Below are positions 15,994 to 24,509 of a stretch of 34,681 bases of DNA, piece after piece; positions within the stretch are counted from its first letter, which is position 1; every line of letters begins with the position of its first letter. The position numbers and the translations under genes were made by a program. The stretch lies in assembly GCA_029781865.1 (NCBI GenBank), contig JAKOVW010000029.1:1-34681 (forward strand), read 5' to 3'. Source of the DNA: Bacteroidota bacterium. Its GTDB lineage: Bacteria; Bacteroidota; Bacteroidia; Chitinophagales; Saprospiraceae. The notes under the pieces were generated by a model. It did not search any database and was not told where the DNA came from. It worked only from the letters and a program-made list of their open reading frames with translations.

Positions 15994-16239
15994 GTGGATG
16001 TAAAAGAAAAAATAGGTCAACGAATTAAGGAACTCCGAGAAGCGTCAAGTATGTCGCAGAAAGATTTGTCCTATGCTGCCGACCTTGATAGAAGTTACAT
16101 TGCAAGTGTTGAAAATGGGCAAAGGAATATTTCTATTGTCAATATTGAAAAAATCGCCACCGCACTGGGCGTAACATTAAAAGAGTTTTTTAACGATGGC
16201 GAATTTGATAACGCTGCAAAACGCAGTAAACGAAATTAA
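15994..16239 (+). CDS. XRE-family helix-turn-helix controller protein
   Basis: An 81-residue single-domain DNA-binding protein: IGQRIKELREASSMSQKDLSYAADLDRSYIASVENGQRN is a standard XRE/lambda-repressor HTH, followed by NIEKIATALGVTLKEFF. Size, position and the 44-base overlap with the endonuclease gene fit a restriction-modification controller (C) protein that delays endonuclease expression until methylation is established. The start is a GTG at 15994; the nearby ATG at 15998 runs straight into a stop. The start lies only about eight bases after a TTTTG motif, so a leaderless or short-leader transcript is possible. Candidate operators are at 15947-15971. Confidence 0.88.
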   Translation: MDVKEKIGQRIKELREASSMSQKDLSYAADLDRSYIASVENGQRNISIVNIEKIATALGVTLKEFFNDGEFDNAAKRSKRN

Positions 16240-17035
16240 GAAGTCCATAGAGGCTGCAATTAAAAAGTCTGGAACTGAAGGTAAAAACAACCTTATCAGA
16301 AGTCAGAAGCCAATTAAGTTATTACACGAAGTCGTAAAAGCTGAATTAATTCGTAATAAAGTTAATCCAAACCTTTTAAATCCGCCATTAGACCAGTCCC
16401 ACGGTGAACTTTCGTTAGCTGGTTTTTTCAAAAAGAAAGACCAAGATATTTGTGTTGTTCCGAGCGGTGTTAAAGCAAAGAAGGAAACACTAAACTTTCA
16501 AGGAATACTTTACGGTCAGGAAGATAAATATGGTTTTGATTTAACCGAAAAGTCTTTGTCAATAAACGTTCGCAGTCAGTTAAGCAGTTCGTCTAAAAAT
16601 TTTGATACACTTTACGAAAGAACATTTGCAGAAGCATTGAATTTACATTTACGCTGTCCAAAAATGGTCTTAGGTGAATTCTATATGATTGCTGTCAATG
16701 AGTATGACAGCACAGCAGCCAACAACAAGCAAATAAAATACAAGAATGTAAAAGGTGTAGCGAAGCACATTGAAAAATATCTACTTTCTTTTGCTGCCGT
16801 GAATAATAGAGCAACGACAACTGGCGACCATTTTAAATACGAAAGAGTTTGCTTGTTAATTGTTGATTTCAGTCAGAAAGTGCCGAAAGTTTACAATACT
16901 GATGCAGAGTTAAAGCAGGATAATTTACTCCCTGCAAATTCAATTGCAACTATTCAAAATTTGAGTTTCCCGAATTTTATTTCCGATTTGCTGAAAATCT
17001 ATTCTACAAGGTTTGGAACAGGTAAATTCAAATGA
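16196..17035 (+). CDS. Putative type II restriction endonuclease
   Basis: A 279-residue protein without a family I can name with confidence. It is assigned as the endonuclease because it overlaps a controller-type gene on one side and converges on an Eco57I-like methyltransferase on the other. Visible segments include SHGELSLAGFFKKKDQD, YGFDLTEKSLSINVRSQ and LRCPKMVLGEFYMIAVNEYD. Charged residues here could build a PD-(D/E)XK site, but I cannot place the catalytic residues. It starts at ATG 16196 inside the controller gene and its last 37 bases overlap the methyltransferase end, so transcripts of the two converge. Confidence 0.65.
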   Translation: MANLITLQNAVNEIKKSIEAAIKKSGTEGKNNLIRSQKPIKLLHEVVKAELIRNKVNPNLLNPPLDQSHGELSLAGFFKKKDQDICVVPSGVKAKKETLNFQGILYGQEDKYGFDLTEKSLSINVRSQLSSSSKNFDTLYERTFAEALNLHLRCPKMVLGEFYMIAVNEYDSTAANNKQIKYKNVKGVAKHIEKYLLSFAAVNNRATTTGDHFKYERVCLLIVDFSQKVPKVYNTDAELKQDNLLPANSIATIQNLSFPNFISDLLKIYSTRFGTGKFK

Positions 17036-18897
17036 TATTTACCAATTAGAAATTCGTCAATTTCTTGTGGGTTTGATAAACTTCTAATTGTTTCTATTTC
17101 TTCTTCTGTTAATTCAGGAATTGTGAATTTTTCAATGAAATTTTTCTGATAGCAAGGATAACCACCTTCAATTGAAACACTTGTCTTGGTTACATAATAA
17201 TCCATTACAATTGAGTTCAGGATTTTTTGAACTACATCAATGTTCTCCAATTTTGTAATTGGATTAGTGAATTCGCTAAATAGTCCGTTACTTTCTTGTT
17301 CACGGAAATATAGTCCGTAACCATTTGTAAAAAATCCTTCCTCTTCTTCTACCAATAAAAATCGAGGATGTTGACTAAATGTAGGATTTAAAATTTTCTT
17401 TCCTTTCCTTGTTAATCCTTGTGTTCTGCCCCAAACAAAGAAAGGTTCAAATTTTACTTTACCCTTATCTCTGGCTAAAAGATTTTCTTTTTCAGAAAGA
17501 AAATAAGCATAGCATTTTGGATATTTCTTTTTGAAATCGCTTTCAGGAATTGCGGTAGCAATTCCGTTTTTTATATTGTAAGGACATATGATTTTCCTCG
17601 TATTGCATTCAACTTCGTCCTGTGTTCTGAAATCTGAAATTTTGTAAACTGGTTTTACAATTTCTTTTTCAATCTCAAATGTCCCGTTGTCGGTTGTTTT
17701 GAGGTAATAGCCGTTTTTTTGTTTACTACCATCAATAAAGAAAATCTCATCTTTTAAAGTGGCAATACCAACACAAATATCAAACAGTTTACCGATTGGC
17801 TTGCCTATCGTTTCTATTGTTTTGATATTTTGTTGTTCATCAGTTTTGAGCAGTCTCCACTTTTTTACATTTAAATTTTCTAAGTAATTAGGTGAACCGT
17901 TTGCATTTGCTAAAAACAATTCGGGGCTATAACCATCTTTAATTCGGTCATAGGTAATTGCTTCGTTTTGTTGTTTGTTTAAAAAAGTTATCGCTGTGTA
18001 GGTCTGTGCGTCAAATACCTTTTTGTGGCTAAAATCAATAATTCTTGTAACACATTTTTGATGCAAAAAATATTTTCGTAATGCTTCTCCTGCTAATGAT
18101 GTGAAGTAATTGTTTGGTGTTATGTAGCCAAGTTTACCAGTTGGTTTTAATAGCTTGTAACCAAGCTCAAAAAAAGCAAAGTATAAATTGAATGTGCCAC
18201 CTTCAACCGTTGTCCAATGTTTTGCTAAATAGTTTCTGTTGTCGTCTGTAAGGTCTTGAAATTTTACATAAGGCGGGTTTCCAACTATATTATCAAAACT
18301 CATTTTCCAGCTTGTTCTCAAGCTGTCTTGATGAAATAAATTAAAGTCGGTGTCTTTTAATTGCTCACCATTTTGTAAAGCGTAAATTGTCAATATAAGT
18401 TTAGCTCTATGAATGTTGTATTCTAGAATGTCGGATCCAAAAATATTTTCCTTGATTATTTTTTTGATAGGCTTATTAAAAGTCCTTTTGTAATAGTCTG
18501 TCAAGCCAACTAAAAATGCACCACAACCGCAACTTGGGTCAAGATTGGTGTCGTTCTCCTTCGGTTGTATTTCGTTTATGATAAAGTCAATGACGTAGTC
18601 CGGTGTGAAAAATGCACCATTAAATTTTCTGTCGCCAACCGGAATAATTAACTCCAAATAATTTTCAAGTTCTTTGATGCTTGAAATATTCAGTGAAGAA
18701 GTGTCAAAGTATAGTTGTGGATTTTGCTCAAAGTCCTTGAAATAACTTGTCAGTATAGGATTTTTGTCAAAACTGAGTTTGTTATTTGTCAAGTAGGAAT
18801 AAACCAAATGTCGCTCAAGACTTGTCAAGTCGTGAGTTTGTATGAGTTGATTTAGTATTCCTTTTTTAATCATTGTCGTGCTGACTTTAAGTAACAA
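16999..18897 (-). CDS. Eco57I/TaqI-like adenine-N6 DNA methyltransferase
   Basis: A 632-residue gamma-class methyltransferase: the SAM motif LDPSCGCGAFLVGL near residue 120 precedes the catalytic NIVGNPPYVKFQD near residue 205. The region between holds the Eco57I-type core, and the C-terminal half (GYPCYQKNFIEKFTIPELTEEE near the end) resembles a TaqI-like target-recognition domain. It should protect host DNA from the neighbouring endonuclease. MLLKVSTTM is the longest start; MIKKGILN at residue 9 is an alternative. It is transcribed against the controller-endonuclease pair and ends 37 bases inside the endonuclease gene. It has no helicase or nuclease motif, so a fused type IIG enzyme is less likely. 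Confidence 0.9.
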   Translation of the reverse strand: MLLKVSTTMIKKGILNQLIQTHDLTSLERHLVYSYLTNNKLSFDKNPILTSYFKDFEQNPQLYFDTSSLNISSIKELENYLELIIPVGDRKFNGAFFTPDYVIDFIINEIQPKENDTNLDPSCGCGAFLVGLTDYYKRTFNKPIKKIIKENIFGSDILEYNIHRAKLILTIYALQNGEQLKDTDFNLFHQDSLRTSWKMSFDNIVGNPPYVKFQDLTDDNRNYLAKHWTTVEGGTFNLYFAFFELGYKLLKPTGKLGYITPNNYFTSLAGEALRKYFLHQKCVTRIIDFSHKKVFDAQTYTAITFLNKQQNEAITYDRIKDGYSPELFLANANGSPNYLENLNVKKWRLLKTDEQQNIKTIETIGKPIGKLFDICVGIATLKDEIFFIDGSKQKNGYYLKTTDNGTFEIEKEIVKPVYKISDFRTQDEVECNTRKIICPYNIKNGIATAIPESDFKKKYPKCYAYFLSEKENLLARDKGKVKFEPFFVWGRTQGLTRKGKKILNPTFSQHPRFLLVEEEEGFFTNGYGLYFREQESNGLFSEFTNPITKLENIDVVQKILNSIVMDYYVTKTSVSIEGGYPCYQKNFIEKFTIPELTEEEIETIRSLSNPQEIDEFLIGKYHLNLPVPNLVE

Positions 18898-18957
18898 AAG
18901 TATGTAATAAATTTGGTTCTGTCAAACTGTTGTTGATAAATTTTGTGCGGTTGGAAG

Positions 18958-19021
18958 ATTTAGCTCTTTTGGTTTTGCGAAGTGTTGGCTTTTGTGTCGG
19001 GCAAAACCAAATGTGCTAAAT
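18958..19021 (+). repeat. Subterminal hairpin H5 (right end of C7)
   Basis: Outer stem ATTTAGC/GCTAAAT, inner stem GGTTTTGC/GCAAAACC, core GCTCTTTTG / CAAATGTGC. The rest of 18898-19076 holds no gene. Confidence 0.75.
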
Positions 19022-19076
19022 GCGGGTGAGCCTTTTTTCAGTCGGTTTACGGTCGGAATGTCGGTCTTTTAGGGTT

Positions 19077-19213
19077 GCTTGTAACGTTTCGGGTATTGCC
19101 GAAGGCGGGGATTTTTTGCACAAAAGTTCAATCGAAGAACGAATGTTGAACCTTGCACAAATGTCCAATCGAAGCCATTCAGCCCCGCTTTTGGCAATAC
19201 CTTGTTATAAGCC
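19077..19213 (+). repeat. attC-like site 8 (C7/C8 boundary)
   Basis: Left box GCTTGTAAC (19077-19085), stem arms about 19091-19110 and 19183-19201 (GGTATTGCC / GGCAATACC with two G/T oppositions), right box GTTATAAGCC (19204-19213). The centre repeats CACAAAAGTTCAATCGAA of site 4. Confidence 0.85.
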
Positions 19214-19237
19214 GTTTTTCTGTCATTCGTCATATTT

Positions 19238-20614
19238 TCAAGCCTTAATTTCAAGGTTTAGTTCTTCAAGTTCTTTTTGTAATTTTTCCTTTGTTCTGCT
19301 AAAATAGTCGTCCCAGTCTTCTATTTTTATTATTGTCTTGAATGTGTCGCTTTCTTTTATTGTTACTATCTCTGTTTCTAAGATTTTAATCTGTCGTTTT
19401 AACTTAGCAATTGCAGATTTTAATAAATCTTTTTCTAAAACTGTTTCAGACTTAGCCTTGAAGTAATTGCCTTTTTCAAGTTCTTCAAGTATCTGTGATA
19501 CTTTTTTCAAATCATTGGCATCGTAAGCTTGTTTTAATTCAATAAAAATTCTTTGAGCTGCTTCTTTAAATTCATCGCTAACTTTGTCAGGGTGGCAAAG
19601 AACGGTTGCTTTGCGGAATTTCTTTTTTAATTCAGTTTTCTGTTCGTCAGTTAATTCAAAAATTTCTTTTTCCTTTTCGGTATTAACTTGTTCACGATAT
19701 TGTCTTTCGTCATTTTCGGCTTCTTCAAATTTTGCTTTATTCTCTTTAAATTTCAACTTGCGTAATTTCAAAATGTCGAGAATGATTTCCCCCAACTCCA
19801 TTGTATGACGGTGTTGAAATTCAGAAAGTAATTTTTCTAATTCTATCTTTTCATTATCAAACCCATTAAGTTGATTTTCTAAATTCTTAATTTCAAGTTT
19901 TAGTGCTGCAATTTCAGGGTCTGTCCAGATTGAAAGTTGCTGATTTTTTGAAATAAAATTTTGAATTTTGGCTATTGCAGACGCAAACTCTTCTTTTGTT
20001 ACATCATCTATAATTTCGAGTAAGTCAGAGTTAAATTCATACTCTCTTAATTTATAGGTTTCCTTGTCTAATTCTTCAATATCTTCAAGAAGTATGTAGT
20101 TTTTAAGAATTTCTAAGCGTTTGATTATTTTGTTTAATGGGAAAATAATCTCTTCTTTTTGGGCATCGGGGTAATATTGCTTGCGAATATTGTCAAATTC
20201 AGAGATGAACTGTTCTGCTAAAGTTGTGTCATTATTTGTAATGATTACATTTTCGAAATTGCTTTCTGCTTTATAACTCCAATTGTATGAGCCTGTAATC
20301 ACGGTGCTATAATCAATTACACAGAATTTGTTGTGCATTAATTCTGTATCGCCATTGCCAATTTTATAGACTTTTGATTTGCCCGTAACTAACTGTTCAA
20401 AGTCAATAGAAGAATTAAGGTTGATATTGTCGTTAGAAATAATAAGAGAAACGGTGCAACCGTTTCTTGCTTTATTTACTAATTCATTGAAAAGGTTTTT
20501 ATTTGTAAACCAAGCAACTGCAATAAAGACAGATTTCTGTGCCTTGTTGATTTCTTGTTGAATTCGTTCTGCTATATTTTCAAATACTGCTTCTGTTTGC
20601 ATATTTATTTCCAT
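19238..20614 (-). CDS. PLD-like nuclease/phosphodiesterase domain fused to coiled coil and J-domain
   Basis: A 458-residue fusion. Residues 1-160 form a phospholipase D-like domain with one HKD motif (H94, K96, D101 in MHNKFCVID) followed by GSYNWS; single-HKD proteins usually act as dimers and include nucleases. A long charged coiled-coil stretch (about 210-330) leads to a J-domain with HPDK near residue 340, which would recruit an Hsp70 partner, and then another coiled coil to the C-terminus. PLD plus J-domain in one chain is unusual. The Met at residue 5 is an alternative start. Its start overlaps the WD40 gene by ten bases. A stress or anti-phage effector role is inference. Confidence 0.85.
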   Translation of the reverse strand: MEINMQTEAVFENIAERIQQEINKAQKSVFIAVAWFTNKNLFNELVNKARNGCTVSLIISNDNINLNSSIDFEQLVTGKSKVYKIGNGDTELMHNKFCVIDYSTVITGSYNWSYKAESNFENVIITNNDTTLAEQFISEFDNIRKQYYPDAQKEEIIFPLNKIIKRLEILKNYILLEDIEELDKETYKLREYEFNSDLLEIIDDVTKEEFASAIAKIQNFISKNQQLSIWTDPEIAALKLEIKNLENQLNGFDNEKIELEKLLSEFQHRHTMELGEIILDILKLRKLKFKENKAKFEEAENDERQYREQVNTEKEKEIFELTDEQKTELKKKFRKATVLCHPDKVSDEFKEAAQRIFIELKQAYDANDLKKVSQILEELEKGNYFKAKSETVLEKDLLKSAIAKLKRQIKILETEIVTIKESDTFKTIIKIEDWDDYFSRTKEKLQKELEELNLEIKA

Positions 20615-21663
20615 TTATGAATACTACCATCAACACTTGCAGTATAAATCGCTTTGCTGGTTGGGTCAAATACAACAGAGTAAATCCAATTTGTCGCTTC
20701 TCTTTTTATTGAATGGTGATAAGGAAAGACTTTAGAGTGTTCATTATATTCACAAATTAATTGGAATGATTTTGTGTCAAATACTTTTGATATTCCGTTG
20801 TAACAATTAGCAACTAAATAGTTTCCATCATCAGAAAAAACTAAATCGTTAATCCATTCCTCATTTTCTATTGTCAAAAGGCAATCTTGTGTGTCAATGT
20901 TCCATATTTTTATAGTGTTATCGCAAGAGCCACTGGCAAGAATATTTTTTGAGCTATTAAATGTAATTGCTTCTACCCAATGTTTATGTCCATCGAATTG
21001 TCCTAATTGAGCCTTATTTTTTATATCCCACATTTTTATCTTCTCATCTTTTCCACAACTAATAACGATTTCATTATTTGGTAAAAACAAAATATCGTTT
21101 ACTCCAAGATTATGTGCTAGTATTTTTTGAGTTTCTTTTAGCGAATTTGGTTCCCAAATTTTTAAAGTATTATCCCAACTACAAGTTGCAATACTCTCGT
21201 TATTAGTGCTGACAACAATATTGTTGATAATCAATTCGTGTGCTTGAATAACTTCGCTACTAATACAGTCCTCATCAAACGTAACTCTAAATAATTTCCC
21301 AGACCTACCTGCACAAAAAAGTTTATCATTCCAAACAGCAATTGATGTCAGCCAATTATTTTCTATTTGTTCTTTGATAATGCAATTACCATTTGACAAA
21401 TCATAAATGCTTATAAACCCATCTTCGCCTGCAGATATTAAACAAGGTCTGTTGTTTAATATGCTATCAGCGATAATAATTTGTCTTACCGCCATTCTAT
21501 GACCATCAACTTTCCATATTTGCTCTCCTTTGAAATCGCCACTAAATTGAAATTTACTTTCGGTCAGTAATTTATTAGTAACAGAAATGGAATTACTTAC
21601 TCTAACTAATCCAGTCGAGCCAGTAGGTATTATTGAAGTTTTATTTTCATTCTTATTATCCAT
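20605..21663 (-). CDS. Seven-bladed WD40 repeat protein
   Basis: A 352-residue beta-propeller with seven visible blades, several ending in the WD-like signature: KIWE, KMWD, KIWN, KVFD and the final HKWK, with GH or AH openings (GHRMAV, AHELII, AHNLGV, GHKHWV). No signal peptide or catalytic domain is seen, so it is a cytoplasmic scaffold or sensor. It sits between a helical protein (stop two bases upstream) and the PLD-J protein (ten-base overlap), pointing to one complex: propeller as sensing or docking platform, PLD as effector. That model is inference. Confidence 0.92.
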   Translation of the reverse strand: MDNKNENKTSIIPTGSTGLVRVSNSISVTNKLLTESKFQFSGDFKGEQIWKVDGHRMAVRQIIIADSILNNRPCLISAGEDGFISIYDLSNGNCIIKEQIENNWLTSIAVWNDKLFCAGRSGKLFRVTFDEDCISSEVIQAHELIINNIVVSTNNESIATCSWDNTLKIWEPNSLKETQKILAHNLGVNDILFLPNNEIVISCGKDEKIKMWDIKNKAQLGQFDGHKHWVEAITFNSSKNILASGSCDNTIKIWNIDTQDCLLTIENEEWINDLVFSDDGNYLVANCYNGISKVFDTKSFQLICEYNEHSKVFPYHHSIKREATNWIYSVVFDPTSKAIYTASVDGSIHKWK

Positions 21664-21665
21664 AC

Positions 21666-22397
21666 TTAATGAGAAAGCAAGAAGCGATAAAATGTGTTCG
21701 TAAGATTGAATATGAACTCAATTTCAGAGTGTTTTACTTTGTCGTGATGTTTGACATAGTTGTTCTGATATTTTCCAAATATTTCTATTAGTCGCAGAAA
21801 GATGTTACTTATTTCTGAAGAAATACCTTTATCTTTTTGATATTTTCCCAAGAAAGGAACTTGATTTTCTAAAGTTTTCTCGTTGCCAAGAATAGAGCGT
21901 AAAAAATATTCGACTGATAATCTAAGGTCATCTAAAATATGTCGTTCATCATTACCGCTATTAAAATCCTTTAATGCTCTATTGTATAGCTTGTATGCTT
22001 CTGGAAATGCTTCAAGACCTTTTAGAGTGTCTGCAATTAAATTTTCGTCTATTTCTTTAGAGGCAACTGCTTTTGCATAAATGGCTTTCCTTATGTCAAC
22101 TTTCCCACCACCAATTATTGTTCTAATGTCTTTTACTTCGTCAGGATATGTTTCTTCTGCCGACTTTAGAAAAATTTCAAATAAATGATGTTTTATATCA
22201 TCGGGATATGAAAGTAGAATGTCCTTGAAGTAATCTTTTTTTGTTGTGCTTTTTTCTTCGTTACGCCTTTTTTCAATATAGTCATTATAGTCAAGCAAGT
22301 CGGGGTCAACTTGTTGAACAGTCTTGATAAATTGAGAACCTGTATAACCGTCAAGAAATTTATAAAGTCTTCTGTATGCTGCTGTCCAGTCTGTCAT
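21666..22397 (-). CDS. Helical protein of unknown function in PLD/WD40 cassette
   Basis: A 243-residue, mostly helical soluble protein. I chose the ATG at 22397 (MTDWTAAYRRLYKFL); the longer frame to 22463 would begin inside the stem of site 9. The middle contains a Gly-rich turn (TIIGGGKVDIRKA) and the C-terminal third (RHILDDLRLSVEYFLRSIL, then NNYVKHHDKVKHSE) has the look of the helical C-terminal domains found in some abortive-infection and HEPN-like proteins, but I cannot confirm an active site. It is the first gene of the cassette operon, 30 bases from the box. Function unknown. Confidence 0.75.
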   Translation of the reverse strand: MTDWTAAYRRLYKFLDGYTGSQFIKTVQQVDPDLLDYNDYIEKRRNEEKSTTKKDYFKDILLSYPDDIKHHLFEIFLKSAEETYPDEVKDIRTIIGGGKVDIRKAIYAKAVASKEIDENLIADTLKGLEAFPEAYKLYNRALKDFNSGNDERHILDDLRLSVEYFLRSILGNEKTLENQVPFLGKYQKDKGISSEISNIFLRLIEIFGKYQNNYVKHHDKVKHSEIEFIFNLTNTFYRFLLSH

Positions 22398-22426
22398 ATC
22401 GTTTTTTGCTGTGTCGGTTTTAAAAT

Positions 22427-22632
22427 GGCTTATAACGAACAGGGCTTGCCGAAGTGGGGGCAATAGAATTCCGTCCGCCCCGGCTAACTGCTGCTGAATA
22501 AAGATAAAAAGTTGATGACATATTCTAAAGCTAAATTAATAACGTCAAGCTGGATATGAAGCCAAATTGAAAAACAAAAGTTGAAACACGGATTCCGTCT
22601 GCCCCCATTTTGGCAAACCCCATGTAAGGCGT
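22427..22632 (+). repeat. attC-like site 9 (C8/C9 boundary)
   Basis: Left box GGCTTATAAC (22427-22436), 21-base stem arms 22442-22462 and 22600-22620 with three non-Watson-Crick positions, right box GTAAGGCGT (22624-22632), which lacks one T of the usual GTT. The centre is long (about 137 bases), like site 1. Confidence 0.8.
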
Positions 22633-22693
22633 TCGTGCTTCTACTCTGTCAGTCTGTGTCGCTACGAATAGCAGGGTGTGTCCCGTGTGTGGG

Positions 22694-22760
22694 AAAGCAA
22701 GCTCTTTTGCAAGGTTGGCTTTGTGTCAGGCCTTGTGAGCCTTGCAAATGTGCTTGCTTT
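22694..22760 (+). repeat. Subterminal hairpin H6 (left end of C9)
   Basis: Outer stem AAAGCAAGC/GCTTGCTTT, inner stem GCAAGG/CCTTGC, core GCTCTTTTG / CAAATGTGC. The sequence between site 9 and the nuclease gene otherwise holds no gene. Confidence 0.75.
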
Positions 22761-22768
22761 AGCGTGGG

Positions 22769-23332
22769 CTATTTGGTCTGCTGCACAATAATAGTATCAT
22801 TTAAAAATTCTACATGATTCCCTTCTCTTCTCAATTTTCTACAAAGCCAAGGCTCCATAGGTTTCTTGTCAGCCCATAGTCCAATTCTTTTATTCCTTGC
22901 TTGAATTTCAAGTTCCGCTAACTCTATGTCAGATGAATATTCTTTATAGTGCCAGGCTAAACCACTCCTTATCATTTCTTTGCTAAGGTCTGTTCCATCT
23001 GTCAAGAATGAACGATTAATTGAACGACCATGCTGGTCAATACCAATATAAACTAAACGAACCTCCTTTTGAAAACATAATTCACTTAAATATTTTTTTG
23101 AGACTTTATAAAAGGGCATACCCTTTTCAGGAGCATCGATAGCATCCATTCGTACCCTTTCTTTTTTATTGCCTTCCAAAAGAATATCGTAAGTATCTCC
23201 GTCAATAATTGCAATAACTTTTCCACTACTTCTCTTTTCCTTATTGGATGAATGATAATTACCACTTCTTTTCCCATTGCAAGACAATATTAATGGTAAT
23301 ATGACTAATAGTAAAGAAGCAGAATATTTCAT
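22769..23332 (-). CDS. Exported SNase-like (thermonuclease) lipoprotein
   Basis: A 187-residue protein with a signal peptide and lipobox (LPLILSC, Cys 18), then a staphylococcal-nuclease fold: VIAIIDGDTYDIL, VRMDAIDAPEKG and DQHGRSINRSF supply the Asp, Arg, Glu and second Arg positions of the SNase active site. AWHYKEYSSD and ARNKRIGLWAD complete the domain. A calcium-dependent nuclease tethered outside the cytoplasm is therefore expected. It is the last gene of the nine-gene operon and overlaps the protease gene by four bases. It could attack incoming DNA at the envelope; this is inference. Confidence 0.88.
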   Translation of the reverse strand: MKYSASLLLVILPLILSCNGKRSGNYHSSNKEKRSSGKVIAIIDGDTYDILLEGNKKERVRMDAIDAPEKGMPFYKVSKKYLSELCFQKEVRLVYIGIDQHGRSINRSFLTDGTDLSKEMIRSGLAWHYKEYSSDIELAELEIQARNKRIGLWADKKPMEPWLCRKLRREGNHVEFLNDTIIVQQTK

Positions 23333-23856
23333 TCGAAAGTTACCGTATTGTTATTGTAGTCAATTGATATTTTGCCAAATTGTTCTAATGCAGATTGGCC
23401 AAAAAGTAATGGTGCTATTGAGTTATTAACAACAGAAGCATTTATATCGTATATCGTTCTGTCCCCAATTGTTACTTCTTTCAATTTAATAATTGTTCCA
23501 ACAGAAATATCTCCATTAGCATCAATAAATTCTGCCTTCCCTAAAATATCCTCTTTAGTTAATTTTCCTTGTTTGTATAAATATGAGGCTTCAACATTTG
23601 AAATTGAAATTAGTCCTGCTCCTGTATCAAATATGAAAACCATATTTAGACCATTTATTAATACTGGTATTTTGTAAACGCCATTTTCTTTTGTCATTTT
23701 AATAATAGTCTTTCCGGAAAATTGTCTTTTAGTAGATGCAACTTCGGTCGGTTGAGAACCACTGTTTTTCTTTTTATATCTGCCTGATTTTGAGCAGCCC
23801 GAACAGCCAGAAAAAATCATGGAGATTAGTAAAAGTATTATGGTTATTCTAATCAT
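23329..23856 (-). CDS. Exported retropepsin-like aspartic protease
   Basis: A 175-residue protein with an N-terminal hydrophobic signal and Cys residues in FSGCSGCSKS that fit a lipobox. After a polar linker comes a single clan AA aspartic protease domain: MVFIFDTGAGLISIS carries the catalytic Asp in D-T-G-A, and LLFGQSALEQFGKISID is the conserved C-terminal element. Single-domain proteases of this type act as dimers. It overlaps the MotB-like and nuclease genes by four bases each, so translation is coupled. Location outside the inner membrane is inferred from the signal. Its substrate, perhaps a component of the same system, is unknown. Confidence 0.82.
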   Translation of the reverse strand: MIRITIILLLISMIFSGCSGCSKSGRYKKKNSGSQPTEVASTKRQFSGKTIIKMTKENGVYKIPVLINGLNMVFIFDTGAGLISISNVEASYLYKQGKLTKEDILGKAEFIDANGDISVGTIIKLKEVTIGDRTIYDINASVVNNSIAPLLFGQSALEQFGKISIDYNNNTVTFE

Positions 23857-24509
23857 TTGATGTCACCTATTTTTGGAAAAATTTGAATTAAAAATCTTTG
23901 ATTGTCAGCTTCGTTTATTTGTCTTCCAACACCACCCCAGCCATTCCCAGATAGTTGTAAGTCAATAAGGTTGTTATATTCCGGTGCTTCAAAGTCAATT
24001 CCTTGTGTCCGCCAATAGTTTCTCAAACTCAATGCCCTTTGATAGCTTAATTCATAATTGTGATTTTCCTCGCCAGTTTTGGAGGCATATCCTGCAATGA
24101 CTAAAATGTACGAAACATCTTTAAGCTTTGAATCAGATTCTTTTGATTTTTTCAAACCATCTATAATTGATTTTAATTTAACCCCGGCTCTATTAATGTT
24201 GCTAATTGTTGAAAAATAATTTTCCAAATCACTTGAAGATATTTTTGATTTATCGGGATTGAATTTTACATCGAATGAAAGTTTGAACCTTTTATATTCC
24301 TCTTCATAAGTAAATAAAGATTTTTCACTTTTTAGAGGTTTTAAATTTTCATCAACTGCATTTACAATTGCCAACTGCCTTTCCAAATCTTTTATTTGTC
24401 TAGATTGCTTAGTAAAGACTAAAACGAAGAGTACAAGCATAATAAAAAACAGACTTGTCATTAAGTCTGTGTAACTAGGCCAAAAGAAATCTGTTTTTTT
24501 AGAGTTCAT
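23853..24509 (-). CDS. MotB/OmpA-like (ZorB-like) stator subunit
   Basis: A 218-residue protein with one N-terminal transmembrane helix (about 16-34) preceded by FWPSYTDLMTSLFF; Asp 15 sits at the membrane entry, where MotB and ZorB carry their ion-conducting Asp. The periplasmic C-terminal domain is OmpA-like: NYELSYQRALSLRNYWR matches the peptidoglycan-binding motif and LSGNGWGG follows. It should anchor the complex to the cell wall and, with the MotA-like partner, conduct ions. The start overlaps the end of the MotA-like gene by 11 bases. No flagellar genes are nearby, so a flagellar stator is unlikely. Confidence 0.85.
   Translation of the reverse strand: MNSKKTDFFWPSYTDLMTSLFFIMLVLFVLVFTKQSRQIKDLERQLAIVNAVDENLKPLKSEKSLFTYEEEYKRFKLSFDVKFNPDKSKISSSDLENYFSTISNINRAGVKLKSIIDGLKKSKESDSKLKDVSYILVIAGYASKTGEENHNYELSYQRALSLRNYWRTQGIDFEAPEYNNLIDLQLSGNGWGGVGRQINEADNQRFLIQIFPKIGDIK

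Larger units (their letters stand above)
15789..19204. mobile_element. Cassette C7 (controller/endonuclease/methyltransferase)
   Basis: Bounded by GTTACAAGC (15788) and GCTTGTAAC (19077-19085), exact reverse complements. Subterminal hairpins H4 and H5 lie inside both ends. It is the only cassette with plus-strand genes. Confidence 0.65.
19205..22624. mobile_element. Cassette C8 (PLD-J protein, WD40, helical protein)
   Basis: Bounded by GTTATAAGCC (19204) and GGCTTATAAC (22427-22436), a ten-base exact reverse-complement match. It holds three close-set minus-strand genes and lacks the subterminal hairpins found in the other large units. Confidence 0.68.

Noticed and set aside
15998..16003. ATG start for the controller gene
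   Set aside because: The ATG is followed directly by TAA; the in-frame start is GTG at 15994.
22398..22463. Longer start for the helical protein of C8
   Set aside because: The extra residues are encoded by the stem and left box of site 9, so they would not belong to the cassette gene.
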